In this document: one piece after another, positions 9,075 through 17,276 of the stretch
Numbering within the stretch: the first letter of the stretch is position 1
Layout: each line of letters opens with the position of its first letter
DNA from: Frateuria_A sp035943815
GTDB lineage: Bacteria > Pseudomonadota > Gammaproteobacteria > Xanthomonadales > Rhodanobacteraceae
Direction: 5' to 3'
Length of the DNA stretch: 64,000 bases
NCBI RefSeq assembly: GCF_035943815.1
Contig: NZ_DASZBU010000015.1
Location: 434,001-498,000, forward strand
Notes under the pieces: generated by a model
Database searches by the model: none
What the model saw: only the letters and a program-made list of their open reading frames with translations
Told to the model about the DNA's origin: nothing
Program-made: the position numbers and the translations under genes

Positions 9075-9292
9075 GGCGACAAGTGGCATTTGTCGCCAAT
9101 GCCGCCGAGCGGCGTGTCGCCAGGGGCGGCGGCGACAAGTTGGCGACAAGTGCCAAGCCGCAAGGAATGGCTTAGCCGTGCGGGTTTCGAGCGATTGGCG
9201 ACACGGCGACAAACTGCGACAAATAGCTTTGTCGACCAGCCATGTTGGCGACAGCGACAGACACAACCCTATAGGGTGTGTCTGCTGTCGCC
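9075..9292. repeat. GGCGACA iteron cluster, candidate origin of replication
   Basis: Nine exact GGCGACA heptamers occur in about 220 bases of non-coding DNA. Forward copies start at 9075, 9131, 9142, 9197, 9205 and 9247; reverse copies start at 9091, 9115 and 9286. Two one-base variants are at 9215 and 9253. A dyad around a CCCTATAGGG centre (9260-9282) lies beside the last copies. It follows the RepA-like gene, the usual layout of an iteron origin. Confidence 0.65.
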
Positions 9293-9313
9293 ATGGTCGA
9301 TTGAGCAAAGGGT

Positions 9314-9490
9314 TTAACCCTTGGTTTCTACCGTCTGTTGCCGCTCCCACAGTTCCAGCAGGTCGAGCGGGTACAGCACGCGGCGGCCGAACTTGCGGAA
9401 CGGCGGGCCGACCCGCTTGTTGCGCCAGTTGGCCAGGGTCTTGGGCTCTAGCCGCAGACGCGCCGCGGCTTCGATCGGGGTGAGGTTCAT
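9314..9490 (-). CDS. Small helix-turn-helix (excisionase-like) protein
   Basis: A 58-aa MerR/excisionase-type HTH: MNLTPIEAAARLRLEPKTL, then WRNKRVGPPFRKFGRRVLY. ATG 9490 is chosen because the domain begins at once; longer in-frame extensions have no family support. It faces away from the upstream rep operon and follows the iteron region, so it could be the Xis or a copy-control regulator of element 1. Confidence 0.75.
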   Translation of the reverse strand: MNLTPIEAAARLRLEPKTLANWRNKRVGPPFRKFGRRVLYPLDLLELWERQQTVETKG

Positions 9491-9503
9491 CACTGCGCTC
9501 ACG

Positions 9504-9689
9504 TCAGGACGCCGCCGAAAGCGGCGGACGCGCGGCCGCATTGACCGCATCGATGAGGGTTTGCAGCTGGACGACGTCGACCGGCGTGGGAGCCCGGGAC
9601 ATGACCTGCAATACCCGCTCGCAGGCGTCGATGTCTTCGGATTCAAAGCGTAGCTGGAAGCCAGCTTCCAGAGTCTTGGCGATATACAT
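9504..9689 (-). CDS. Small hypothetical protein
   Basis: A 61-aa protein beginning MYIAKTLEAGFQLRFE, with no recognised family. It lies 13 bases upstream of the HTH gene on the same strand, so the two form a small operon read from the region around 9767-9781. Function unknown. Confidence 0.55.
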   Translation of the reverse strand: MYIAKTLEAGFQLRFESEDIDACERVLQVMSRAPTPVDVVQLQTLIDAVNAAARPPLSAAS

Positions 9690-9766
9690 GGTGGTCCCCC
9701 TGTCCCGGCAGATGCCGTGGGTTGACTTTGGACCTACTGATAACGATTTGCAACCACTTGTTTTTA

Positions 9767-9781
9767 TTGATGTTTTATCAA
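9767..9781. promoter_or_regulatory. Inverted repeat in divergent control region
   Basis: TTGAT-GTTTT-ATCAA, in an AT-rich part of the 360-base gap (9690-10049) between the minus-strand HTH operon and the plus-strand structural genes. Candidate operator for the small HTH protein. Confidence 0.35.
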
Positions 9782-9968
9782 CGCGCCGGCAATTAATCAA
9801 CGCCACAGCCAGCTAAAACCCAACAGCCCACGCGCGTAGGCGCGAGGGCGCTCCCGTGCGTGATGCCTGCGAGCCTGGTGGCTCGCCAAACGCCTTGAGT
9901 TGCCAATTTACTCCCTGTAAGGCAGTAGGTTCTCGCACCGCATTCGGCTCATAGGCTGTTGTATTTGT

Positions 9969-9977
9969 TGGTATAAT
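9969..9977 (+). promoter_or_regulatory. Extended -10 promoter
   Basis: TGG followed by TATAAT is a perfect extended -10 element; the -35 region is weak. It reads toward the 10050 gene and so probably drives the terminase/structural operon. The rest of the 9690-10049 gap holds no gene. Confidence 0.45.
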
Positions 9978-10049
9978 GGTCACGTCAGCGCAGACGAAAT
10001 GCGCCAACAGGCAACAAGAGACAACATTTTTCCTTTAGGACGACGTCGC

Positions 10050-10664
10050 ATGCTCAATTCGAAGCCCAGTCAACAGGACGTGGTCTCTCGGCTGCAAGCT
10101 CAGCTCGCTGCGGAAGAGTTCGACGTCGACACCGCCCGACGGCGTCACGATGAACTCGCGCTGGCCGCCGCAGACGGCACTGCGGACCCGCGGGAAGCCG
10201 ACAAGGCGCACGGCGCCTTCGTGACCGCCACGCAACGCCACGACCGAACAGCTCGCACGCTGGAGGCCGCGCAAGCCCGTGCCGCCGAACAGGCGCGCGC
10301 CGCGGCGCGCGAGGCGCAGGACGCCGAGTTATCGCAGTGCGTCGCCCTGGCCGAAAAGCGCGCCAAGGCGGCCGATGCCACACAAGCCGGCATCAAGCAC
10401 CTGGCCGAGTTGATCGACAAACAGCGACAGGCCGAAATCGCGTTCGACCGCGCGCTGCCGGCGAACTTCGGGACAGCAAAGCGCGATGGTCTCTATCTGG
10501 AAGCGGACGAGTTGCGCGCTTCTGTCCGCCACGAGTTCGACCGGCTGCAGATGTTCGGCGGCCCGCCTCCTTGGCACGAACACCGGCCTTACGCCGTCAA
10601 GTTCCACGAGTCGGTGGCCGTCATGCGCCGCCGGCGCGCGGCCCTGCTGGGGCTGCCGGAATGA
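10050..10664 (+). CDS. Coiled-coil phage-type hypothetical protein
   Basis: A 204-aa Ala/Arg/Glu-rich protein that is mostly predicted coiled coil, with DVTARRRHDEL-like heptads and repeated RAAEQARAAAREAQ-type segments (about residues 20-140). AGGACG precedes ATG 10050. The stop overlaps the next ATG. Its place before the small terminase gene suggests a packaging or scaffold accessory, but no family is recognised. Confidence 0.65.
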   Translation: MLNSKPSQQDVVSRLQAQLAAEEFDVDTARRRHDELALAAADGTADPREADKAHGAFVTATQRHDRTARTLEAAQARAAEQARAAAREAQDAELSQCVALAEKRAKAADATQAGIKHLAELIDKQRQAEIAFDRALPANFGTAKRDGLYLEADELRASVRHEFDRLQMFGGPPPWHEHRPYAVKFHESVAVMRRRRAALLGLPE

Positions 10665-11266
10665 TGGAGCAAGCACAGAGCCCCGCCAGCGGCGGCGGCG
10701 CGCCGAGCACCGCCAACGTCATCACTCCGTCAGCAGCGCCAACACCTGCACCGACAAGCGCTGACGCCGTCATGGCGCAGGCCTTAGTGGCTGGCGGCCA
10801 TTGGACCGAGGCCCAGGCGGCCGCAGCGCTGGCCGACGTCGGCGCCGAGCCCAACGAAGGCGACGCACCGGCCAGCGCCGAGCAACCAGCCGACGCCGCG
10901 GAACCGTTCAATCCATACGCGGCAGTCGCGGACATGAAGTCCACGCTGGCGGCAGTGGGCATCGAAGGCAAGGACGCGGGCGCCGCGGAATTCATCGTGA
11001 AGCGTGGGCTGGAGCGTGCGCCGACACCCGAGCAAAACGCCCAAGAAAGCCACGAGGTGCTGCAGGGGCTGCAGGGCCTGTACGGCCCGGAAAAGGCAGG
11101 CTGGATGGTGGAATGGGCGCGACGCGAGTTCCAGCACCTGGCCGCGGCAAACCCGAAACTGGTCGACTTGGCCGAGCGAAGCGGCGCGGGCAACAGCATT
11201 GCGCTGATCCAACAACTCGCGCACCGCGGGATCAATCGATACAACCGCGTACGGCTCGCCAAGTGA
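10661..11266 (+). CDS. Phage-type hypothetical protein, acidic Ala-rich
   Basis: A 201-aa protein with a low-complexity Pro/Ala/Thr-rich N-terminus (about 1-75) and a better-conserved helical C-terminus (FIVKRGLERAPTPEQN, GPEKAGWMVEWARREFQHL). The layout resembles scaffold-like or tail-assembly accessory proteins, but I cannot assign one. It overlaps both neighbours by four bases, so it belongs to one operon with the small terminase. Confidence 0.6.
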   Translation: MMEQAQSPASGGGAPSTANVITPSAAPTPAPTSADAVMAQALVAGGHWTEAQAAAALADVGAEPNEGDAPASAEQPADAAEPFNPYAAVADMKSTLAAVGIEGKDAGAAEFIVKRGLERAPTPEQNAQESHEVLQGLQGLYGPEKAGWMVEWARREFQHLAAANPKLVDLAERSGAGNSIALIQQLAHRGINRYNRVRLAK

Positions 11267-11790
11267 GTAACAGCCTGACGGCACGCCAGCGTCGATTCAT
11301 CGCCGAATGGCAAACCCGCGCCGACGGCACGCAGGCGGCCATCGCTGCGGGCTACTCCCCGAGGTCGGCCAGGTACACCGCATACCACCTGTTGAACGAA
11401 AACCCGGCCGTAAAAGCCGAGATAGAGCGTGTGCAACACCAGTTGGCCGAAGCCGCGGAATACAACGGCGCCAAGTGCATGGCCGAGTGCGACGCGGCGA
11501 TCCGCTTCGCGGAGAAGACGAACAACGCCAACGCGCTCGCTCGGCTGATCGAACTGAAGGCCAAGCTCACCGGCCTGCTGCGGGAGAAGCTGGACGTAAG
11601 CATCGATCACCGGATCGATATCTCCGATGCCCTGGCTGCAGCGCGTTCGCGCGCCACGTTGCGACCTATGCGCGACCTAGTCGAGGCAGTCGACGCCGAG
11701 TTCAAGGCGCTGCCTGGATTTGCCCCCGGCGGCGCAATTGATAACGAATCACCTCCGCCCTTTTTTGCTCCTTTGGATCTCAACCTGTGA
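11263..11790 (+). CDS. Phage terminase small subunit
   Basis: A 175-aa Terminase_2-family protein. It starts with the typical LTARQRRFIAEW, followed by an HTH (GTQAAIAAGYSPRSARYTA), then a central helical region ending LTGLLREK. It recognises DNA for packaging. The GTG at 11263 overlaps the previous stop. No large (ATPase/nuclease) subunit is in the element, so packaging would need a helper phage, or the gene is a relic. Confidence 0.85.
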   Translation: MSNSLTARQRRFIAEWQTRADGTQAAIAAGYSPRSARYTAYHLLNENPAVKAEIERVQHQLAEAAEYNGAKCMAECDAAIRFAEKTNNANALARLIELKAKLTGLLREKLDVSIDHRIDISDALAAARSRATLRPMRDLVEAVDAEFKALPGFAPGGAIDNESPPPFFAPLDLNL

Positions 11791-11936
11791 CATGCGCACC
11801 GAGCCGTTTCGCTTGTGGGTCCCATCTGCGAGGCGAAGGCCGGCCGCGGTGGGTGGCACCCCCGGAACTGGCGCGCGAGTTTCCCCCGGGGCCAGCACGA
11901 GGACGAACTTTCAAATTTTTTTATAGGAGCAGCCAG

Positions 11937-12068
11937 ATGACGACCCTTTTTTGCGGCATCAACTTGGGCGTGGAGCGGGAAACCGCCCCTGTTTCAGCCA
12001 CCACGGCCGCCTGTCTAGCCCACGAGGCCGCGGCCGCGTGCTTCCTGCGTTCGGGAGGTGCGGCATGA
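11937..12068 (+). CDS. Very small ORF coupled to the large phage gene
   Basis: A 43-aa reading frame with a good ribosome binding site (TAGGAG, then ATG at 11937). Its stop overlaps the start of the 882-aa gene in an ATGA. It has no recognised domain and may act only as a translational leader. Confidence 0.4.
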   Translation: MTTLFCGINLGVERETAPVSATTAACLAHEAAAACFLRSGGAA

Positions 12069-14713
12069 AGCCCGAATGCGCAGCCGCCGTAGCGCAGACC
12101 CTGGGCCGGGAGCCGACCAAGGGTGAACTCGATGCGATCGAGGGGCGCATCTACTCGTCCATGAAGGAGCTGCAGGCCAAGGACCCCACCCGCTGGAGCA
12201 CGCTGTCGCGTGAGAGCCGCCTGGTGGAAGGGGCCAAGCTGGCCCGGGCCAAGGCCCTGGAGGACACCACCCGCGCCCACGCCGCGCAACTGCGCGACAT
12301 GGAGATCAAGGCGCGCGAGATCGACAACCTGGGCCGCGTCGAGCCGGGCGTCGGCAAGGGCAAGGGGCAGTTGAACGCGCTCAACCAGCGCACGCTGTTC
12401 GACGCTCGCGGCGAAGGCCGCGGCACGTCCCTGGAAACCGACATTCAGGCTATACAGAACGAGTCGATGAGCCGCCTGGACAACTTCGGCGGCAAGGGCA
12501 AGTTCTGGGGCATGGTGCAGGACCCCACCGAGCAGCACAACCTGATCCGCGCGATCCGCGGCGAGGACACCGGCAACCCGGAGATCAACAAGACTGGCGC
12601 GCTGGTGCGGCAGGAGATGGAAACCCTGCACCAGAAGGCCAACGACGCCGGCATCCAGATTCACCACCTGGACGACTGGCACCACCCACAGCCGGTGGCG
12701 TGGGAGAAGGTGGCCGCGCGCCCGGGTGAGTTCGAGGCCGATGCGCTGAACCACATCGACCGCTCGAAGTACATCAACCGCGACGGCTCGCCGATGACCG
12801 AGGCGCAGATCCGCGAGTCGGTGGCGGCCAGTGCCGAAACCCTGAGCACCGATGGCGCCAACAAGCTGATGGACACCTCGCCCACGGGCCGGGGCCGTGT
12901 CGGCGCCAGTCACAACGCGCCGCGCCAGCTGCACTACAAGGACGCCGATTCGTACCGATTCATGATGGAGAAGTACGGCAAGGCCGACAACGTGTATTCG
13001 CTGCTGACCCAGCACATCCGCGGCATGGCGCGCGACATCGCCACCGCCGAACGCTTTGGCCGCGACGCCGACACGTTCTACCCGCAGCTGGTCAACCGCG
13101 CGTTCGTTGCCGACTCCGAGGCGATCGGCAAGCTGGCGCTGGATCCAAAGAAAAAGGAGGCGATGCTCAAGAAGCTGGAAGGGCAGAAGAACCAGACCCT
13201 GAACCTGTGGAAGGGGCTGCGCCACCCGGACGCGCCCGGCACGATGCCGATGTGGGCCAAGGTGTCGCAGACGATCCGCGGCGTGGCGCAGTCGACGCTG
13301 CTGGGCGGCGCGTTGTCGGCGACTCCGGATGCGGCGATGGCCACCGAGTACATGAAGCTGCGCGGCATCGCGCGGCGCAAGGTGCTGGGCAACATCATCG
13401 AGGGGGTCAAGCCCACCGAGGCGAACATCAAGATGATCAACCGCCTGGGCATCGTGAACAGCCACATCGACGCGTCGGCGCACCGCTTCGGCAGCGAGGA
13501 ACTGGGCGGCCACACGGTGAAGTTCCTGAACCACGTCGTCCACGTCGCCGGCGGACTGCGCATGTTCGACCGCGGCATGACCCACGGCGTGTCCGCGAGC
13601 CTGATGGACATGCTGGGCGAGCACACACATAAGACCGAGTTCGGCGATCTGGACCCGTACACCGCCAAGCTGGCCGAACAGTACGGCATCAGCAAGGACC
13701 ACTGGGACACCTGGAAGCTGGCCGAGCTGGAGCACGGCCCGGACAACAACCACACCATGCTGACGCCGGCGGGCATCTACGGTATCCCGGACGAGGCGCT
13801 GCGGCCAATGGCCGAGCGCAACGTGTCCGCGCGCGGCGACACGATGAACGACGCCAACCTGGGGCGCGAGATGCGCAACCTGCGCAGCAGCGCGGCCAAG
13901 CAGTTGCTGTCCACGGTGCTGTCCGAAACCAAGGTGGGCGCCCGTGGCGGCTCGGGCACGTCCCTGCGTGCACAGATGTCCTATGGCGGCATCATGGCGC
14001 CGAGCAAGCGCGGCACCCTGGGGCACGAGATGGCCTCGTGGCTGCTGTTGCTCAAGCAGACCCCCCTGGGCATCGCCAAGACACACATGTGGGACGTGCC
14101 CAACAGCCTGAGCGACTGGGGCGCGGCCACCGCCTACCGCGCCAAGTTCATGGCCGGCAGCGCGTTGCTGGGCGCGATCGGGCTGGAGATCAAGGCACTG
14201 ATCCTGGGCGAAGACCCAGAGAACCTGATGAGCTGGAAGGGGCTCGGCAAGGTGGCGATGGCCAGTGGCGGCTTCGGCATGTACGGCGACTTCCTGTTCG
14301 GTGATCGCGGCGACCACAAGAACGGCACGCTGGCCAAGATCCTCGGGCCGGGCGCCACGATGATCGAGGACGGCATGAACCTGGTCAAGAACGCGCAGAC
14401 GACCCTGGAAGGCAACGCCGGGATCGAGCCGGAAGCGGGCGAGGCCAAGCCGATCCCCGGCGACAAGCTGGCCGCGCAGGCGGTCAACTTCGCGCACAGT
14501 TACGCGATGCCGTTGACCCGCATCTGGTACGCCAAGGCCGCGTTCAACCATCTGGTCTACCAGCACGTCATGGACAACATGGTGCCGGGCTACAGCCAGC
14601 GGGTGGAACAGCGCATGGCGCAGCGGCATCAAGGCACCTGGTGGCATACCGGGGAGAACCTGCCGGCACGCGCGCCAGACTTCGGCAACGCCGTGGGCCA
14701 TCCGTCCGAATGA
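12065..14713 (+). CDS. Large phage-type protein, possible internal virion or ejection protein
   Basis: An 882-aa protein, the largest in element 1. It is long, mostly helical and Ala/Gly/Met-rich, with patches typical of large virion proteins: many Lys/Glu helices in the first 300 residues and hydrophobic Gly-rich segments near 730-800 (AGSALLGAIGLEIKALI). I recognise no enzymatic motif. Size and amphipathic character resemble podovirus internal or DNA-ejection proteins; this is inference. It is coupled to small ORFs on both sides. Confidence 0.6.
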   Translation: MKPECAAAVAQTLGREPTKGELDAIEGRIYSSMKELQAKDPTRWSTLSRESRLVEGAKLARAKALEDTTRAHAAQLRDMEIKAREIDNLGRVEPGVGKGKGQLNALNQRTLFDARGEGRGTSLETDIQAIQNESMSRLDNFGGKGKFWGMVQDPTEQHNLIRAIRGEDTGNPEINKTGALVRQEMETLHQKANDAGIQIHHLDDWHHPQPVAWEKVAARPGEFEADALNHIDRSKYINRDGSPMTEAQIRESVAASAETLSTDGANKLMDTSPTGRGRVGASHNAPRQLHYKDADSYRFMMEKYGKADNVYSLLTQHIRGMARDIATAERFGRDADTFYPQLVNRAFVADSEAIGKLALDPKKKEAMLKKLEGQKNQTLNLWKGLRHPDAPGTMPMWAKVSQTIRGVAQSTLLGGALSATPDAAMATEYMKLRGIARRKVLGNIIEGVKPTEANIKMINRLGIVNSHIDASAHRFGSEELGGHTVKFLNHVVHVAGGLRMFDRGMTHGVSASLMDMLGEHTHKTEFGDLDPYTAKLAEQYGISKDHWDTWKLAELEHGPDNNHTMLTPAGIYGIPDEALRPMAERNVSARGDTMNDANLGREMRNLRSSAAKQLLSTVLSETKVGARGGSGTSLRAQMSYGGIMAPSKRGTLGHEMASWLLLLKQTPLGIAKTHMWDVPNSLSDWGAATAYRAKFMAGSALLGAIGLEIKALILGEDPENLMSWKGLGKVAMASGGFGMYGDFLFGDRGDHKNGTLAKILGPGATMIEDGMNLVKNAQTTLEGNAGIEPEAGEAKPIPGDKLAAQAVNFAHSYAMPLTRIWYAKAAFNHLVYQHVMDNMVPGYSQRVEQRMAQRHQGTWWHTGENLPARAPDFGNAVGHPSE

Positions 14714-14949
14714 CCCTGTTCCACGATGAGGGGCTGGTGCGGCCTCTTGAACTGGACGGGTTCACCGCGCGTCGGATTGTGGCCGCGGTGGTGCTGCGGG
14801 CCTTTGATGACGTGCAATGCATGGAGAAGCGGCTCAGCGCCAACCCGCAGGCCAGGCCCAAGGTATCCGAGCTAGACGCGCGCTACTGGCTCGAAAGCGA
14901 GGCAACGGGGCCGTTTAGCTACTGGTGGTGCCGCGAGGTGCTCGCGTAG
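14710..14949 (+). CDS. Small hypothetical phage protein
   Basis: A 79-aa protein starting at an ATG that overlaps the 882-aa gene stop. It is rich in aromatic and acidic residues (ESEATGPFSYWWCREVLA). No family recognised; last gene of the phage-type operon. Confidence 0.6.
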   Translation: MTLFHDEGLVRPLELDGFTARRIVAAVVLRAFDDVQCMEKRLSANPQARPKVSELDARYWLESEATGPFSYWWCREVLA

Positions 14950-14955
14950 TGGCTG

Positions 14956-15240
14956 TCACACCCGAACTAGGTTGCTCCAAGCTGCGTTCGTGTACTCGCA
15001 AACCAAGACTGAGTTGGGCTTAGCTATCATGTCGGCGCAACCCTTCGCCAGATCCCTAACCTGTTCGTAGGTAAGCGTGGTTGAAAGGTTGTATTCGGCG
15101 CTTGGCAGCTTGTACCAGACGCCATCGTTGCCGAGTATTTTCCGGCTGAAGCCCACCGCCTCCATCTGGCGATGGAGGTTGTCGTAGTCTTGCCAGCTCG
15201 CACTGTTGTGCAGCTCGATGCGGGTCATAAACGTGGCCAT
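14956..15240 (-). CDS. Small GhoS/DUF2622-like protein
   Basis: A 94-aa protein starting MATFMTRIELHN, with a ferredoxin-like pattern (beta strand, then DYDNLHRQMEAVGFSR, then LPSAEYNLST). This resembles the DUF2622/GhoS family, whose E. coli member is the RNase antitoxin of a type V toxin-antitoxin pair. No GhoT-like membrane toxin is adjacent, so the role is open. It is a cargo-type gene on the opposite strand to the phage operon. Confidence 0.55.
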   Translation of the reverse strand: MATFMTRIELHNSASWQDYDNLHRQMEAVGFSRKILGNDGVWYKLPSAEYNLSTTLTYEQVRDLAKGCADMIAKPNSVLVCEYTNAAWSNLVRV

Positions 15241-15380
15241 AGTTCCCCCGGTTCTAGAGCGCGGTATCACGCCCTCGGAAAGGGTATGCCTGGCAACGCA
15301 CGCAACTGCGTGGGTCAACGCCGCGTTGTGGCGTCAGGCATTTCCTACCCCTGAGACACGCCCCCTCTACCCTCCCCGAC

Positions 15381-15710
15381 ATGGCCCGACGAGTCCACCG
15401 CGCGAAGTCCTTTACTTTCGACCTGCTGGCCGGCTGGCGACCCTACGCGGTACCGCCTGCGGACAACAGCCCTTGGCTCTACTACGGTACCGGCACGCTG
15501 GACGGCGTGACTGGAGCGCTGGCTTGGCGACGGGGCTGGATCGGCCTCGCTGTGGGTGCTCAGCCCGTGCGCGAGCTCCGCATGTGGGAGCGGATCGATC
15601 TCGATGCGGCAGTGCGTGCGAAGGCCGTGCCGGGCTGGGAGGGCGTGCCTCAGTGGGAGGCCCCACCGCCGTCGCCGTCATGTTTCCAGAACGTGGGGCC
15701 CAGCGACTGA
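15381..15710 (+). CDS. Hypothetical protein
   Basis: A 109-aa basic, Trp-rich protein (SPWLYYGTG, LAWRRGWIG, LRMWERIDL). No family recognised; tail Pro/Ser-rich. It is convergent with the 15724 gene. No strong ribosome binding site was seen. Confidence 0.5.
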   Translation: MARRVHRAKSFTFDLLAGWRPYAVPPADNSPWLYYGTGTLDGVTGALAWRRGWIGLAVGAQPVRELRMWERIDLDAAVRAKAVPGWEGVPQWEAPPPSPSCFQNVGPSD

Positions 15711-15723
15711 CCGATGCTTCGCG

Positions 15724-15966
15724 TCAGGCCGCCGCGCTCTCGCCTCCGCGCCATACTGGCGGGGCGTACTGCGCAAGCGCGCAAACCTCGCCGGCCACTT
15801 CTAGCTGCACCGTGCACAGGACGCCGGTGCGGGCGTGGTGTTGGCGCGCCAACTTCCCGGCTTCCTTGATCGCGCGCTCGAGCGTCAGACCTTCGGTCAC
15901 CGTGGCACTAAGGCAGACGCGCCACAGGCCCGCGCTGTCTTCCTTGATGGAGAACGCCACGCTCAT
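15724..15966 (-). CDS. Hypothetical protein
   Basis: An 80-aa protein from ATG 15966 (MSVAFSIKEDSAGLWRVCLS), with a compact alpha/beta pattern similar to small phage-encoded DUFs. The longer in-frame extension has no support. Function unknown. Confidence 0.5.
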   Translation of the reverse strand: MSVAFSIKEDSAGLWRVCLSATVTEGLTLERAIKEAGKLARQHHARTGVLCTVQLEVAGEVCALAQYAPPVWRGGESAAA

Positions 15967-16157
15967 TGCCGCACGCCTGAAGGGAAAGGTTGCCCCGGTC
16001 ATCGGTCCGCGCCCAACATCCTCGTCGGCTGTCGCCTGACTCTTGTCGCCTTGGACCTGACTCGCAGGGCATGCCCAGATTGCCGCAGCGGCAGCGAGCG
16101 GCCAATCGGCGGTGTTCGCTGCGGCGTGTAGGGGTTTGCCTCTCAGCGCGCACACGG

Positions 16158-16601
16158 TTACCTAACCGGCAACGAAGTACCACAACCGTAGGTGGACATG
16201 ATCGCGGCCACCGTCAGCAAGTAGTTTGCGGCCTGGGTCGCCTTTAGATTTTCGGGATGCTCGGTCGCCATCGATACGATGCGTCTGATCACGGCTTCGG
16301 TATTTGGCGCGGCGGTGGCAGGGAAGCACAGCCTGGTGTGCTCTGGTCCCAGCAAAGCACCGCCGCTTATGGAAGACATGCCGTCAACCATTCCCGATAC
16401 GTATGACGTGCACTGAAAGGACAGCAATAGGTCTTCGTTCGTGTAGCCGACATAGTTCGCGTCTAGCGCTTCTATGGCGAGGCGGCACGCGGAAACAAAC
16501 GTGCGGGCGTCCGTGGGATTTACGCCGACGTGCGTCGTCGCGGCACTTGCTGAGCACGCCGCCGCGGTCGACAGCCCAAGCAGCATCATCGTTAGGCGCA
16601 T
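16158..16601 (-). CDS. Secreted Rap1a/Tai-like protein
   Basis: A 147-aa exported protein with a signal peptide (MRLTMMLLGLSTAAACSASA). The mature part has four cysteines in the Rap1a/Tai spacing: CRLAIEALD, QCTSYVSGMVDG, LCFPATAA and YGCG. Family members include periplasmic immunity proteins against type VI amidase effectors, but many are uncharacterised. GGGGGAA precedes ATG 16601. Neighbour of another small exported protein. The immunity role is only suggested by family. Confidence 0.7.
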   Translation of the reverse strand: MRLTMMLLGLSTAAACSASAATTHVGVNPTDARTFVSACRLAIEALDANYVGYTNEDLLLSFQCTSYVSGMVDGMSSISGGALLGPEHTRLCFPATAAPNTEAVIRRIVSMATEHPENLKATQAANYLLTVAAIMSTYGCGTSLPVR

Positions 16602-16615
16602 CTGCGTTCCCCCAA

Positions 16616-16921
16616 TCAAAGCCAGCGCGCCACGCCGCCGTGGTGGGAGCACGTTCCGCGGCGGCTCTGGCTGAAGCTGTAGGAACCATCACGGCACTGA
16701 GCGGAGGCCCCGGCGGGTGCCGCACCGTTGTCCGTGTGGGCCGGGCTGTGCACCTGTACGCCTGCGTGGTTCGTGTAGCTGCCGCTCTCGATCATGTGCG
16801 GCTGTTGGGCTTGGGTGGCGGGCGCTTGCTGTGAAGGTTGCGGTTGGGTGAACTGGCCGCGTGCTTGGACCGAGAGCGCAGCAACGCAAAGCAGAGCCGC
16901 GAGGCTCAGACGCTTGAACAT
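16616..16921 (-). CDS. Secreted DUF3761-like protein
   Basis: A 101-aa protein with a signal peptide (MFKRLSLAALLCVAALSVQA), a Gln/Pro-rich linker and a C-terminal DUF3761 pattern: SYTNHAGVQVHSPAH, then AQCRDGSYSFSQ and RRGTCSHHGGVARWL. The domain has two cysteines and a histidine pair; function unknown. It lies 14 bases upstream of the Rap1a-like gene on the same strand, so they are probably one transcript. Confidence 0.75.
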   Translation of the reverse strand: MFKRLSLAALLCVAALSVQARGQFTQPQPSQQAPATQAQQPHMIESGSYTNHAGVQVHSPAHTDNGAAPAGASAQCRDGSYSFSQSRRGTCSHHGGVARWL

Positions 16922-17040
16922 TGGTTTCCCCCTTGTATGCCGGCCCCTGCCGGCTTCCGCACTGTCACGCGCGAGGGAGCGACACGCAAGCGCTAGTATT
17001 TATCGGAGGGTAAAGTGCTTTCGATTCAGTAGGTTGCGAT

Positions 17041-17127
17041 TTCACGCGGCGCGCCCGTTAGAATCCCTTTCCGAGGGGACCTCGGCCGAAGGCGAAGAAA
17101 GGGATTCTAACGGGCGCGCCCCGTGAA
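17041..17127. repeat. Long inverted repeat (30-base arms)
   Basis: Arms 17041-17070 and 17098-17127 are complementary at 29 of 30 bases, with 23 consecutive matches. The 27-base spacer contains a further CCGAGG/CCTCGG dyad. There is no T-tract, so it is not a classical terminator. It ends six bases before the -35 box of the RNA gene. Possibly a recombination end, protein-binding site or transcript hairpin. Confidence 0.7.
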
Positions 17128-17132
17128 GCCCG

Positions 17133-17161
17133 TTGACTCCCAAACGTGGTGAACGCATAAT
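17133..17161 (+). promoter_or_regulatory. Strong sigma-70 promoter of the structured RNA
   Basis: TTGACT (17133-17138), a 17-base spacer and CATAAT (17156-17161). It reads right, into a region with no ORF that ends at an intrinsic terminator. Confidence 0.6.
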
Positions 17162-17167
17162 TTCCTT

Positions 17168-17261
17168 ACCGAGCTTCCCTACGCCGAACCGTCTCCGTAG
17201 GGTGTGCTTGCCAACCGATCGGTTGGCTAGGCATGGGAAGCGGAAAGAGGCCCGAGAAATC
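17168..17261 (+). ncRNA. Candidate structured small RNA
   Basis: About 94 nt between a near-consensus promoter and a strong terminator. It contains a hairpin with arms 17177-17183 and 17196-17202 (CCCTACG/CGTAGGG), the palindrome CCAACCGATCGGTTGG (17211-17226), and the terminator stem GGCCCGA-GAAA-TCGGGCC followed by a T-run. No reading frame with a ribosome binding site lies inside. It sits in the cargo end of element 1 and is convergent with the DUF3800 gene. Target unknown. Confidence 0.5.
17239..17261 (+). terminator. Rho-independent terminator
   Basis: A seven-base-pair GC stem with a GAAA tetraloop and a TTTTTC tail. Confidence 0.75.
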
Positions 17262-17276
17262 GGGCCTTTTTCTTTG

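Noticed and set aside
9731..9745. Partial copy of the tRNA-Thr att core (11 bases) inside element 1
   Set aside because: Too short and diverged after the eleventh base; possibly chance.
11921..14701. 926-aa minus-strand frame opposite the 882-aa phage gene
   Set aside because: His/Val/Arg-rich composition typical of an antisense shadow; no ribosome site; the plus strand fits the operon with ATGA overlaps.
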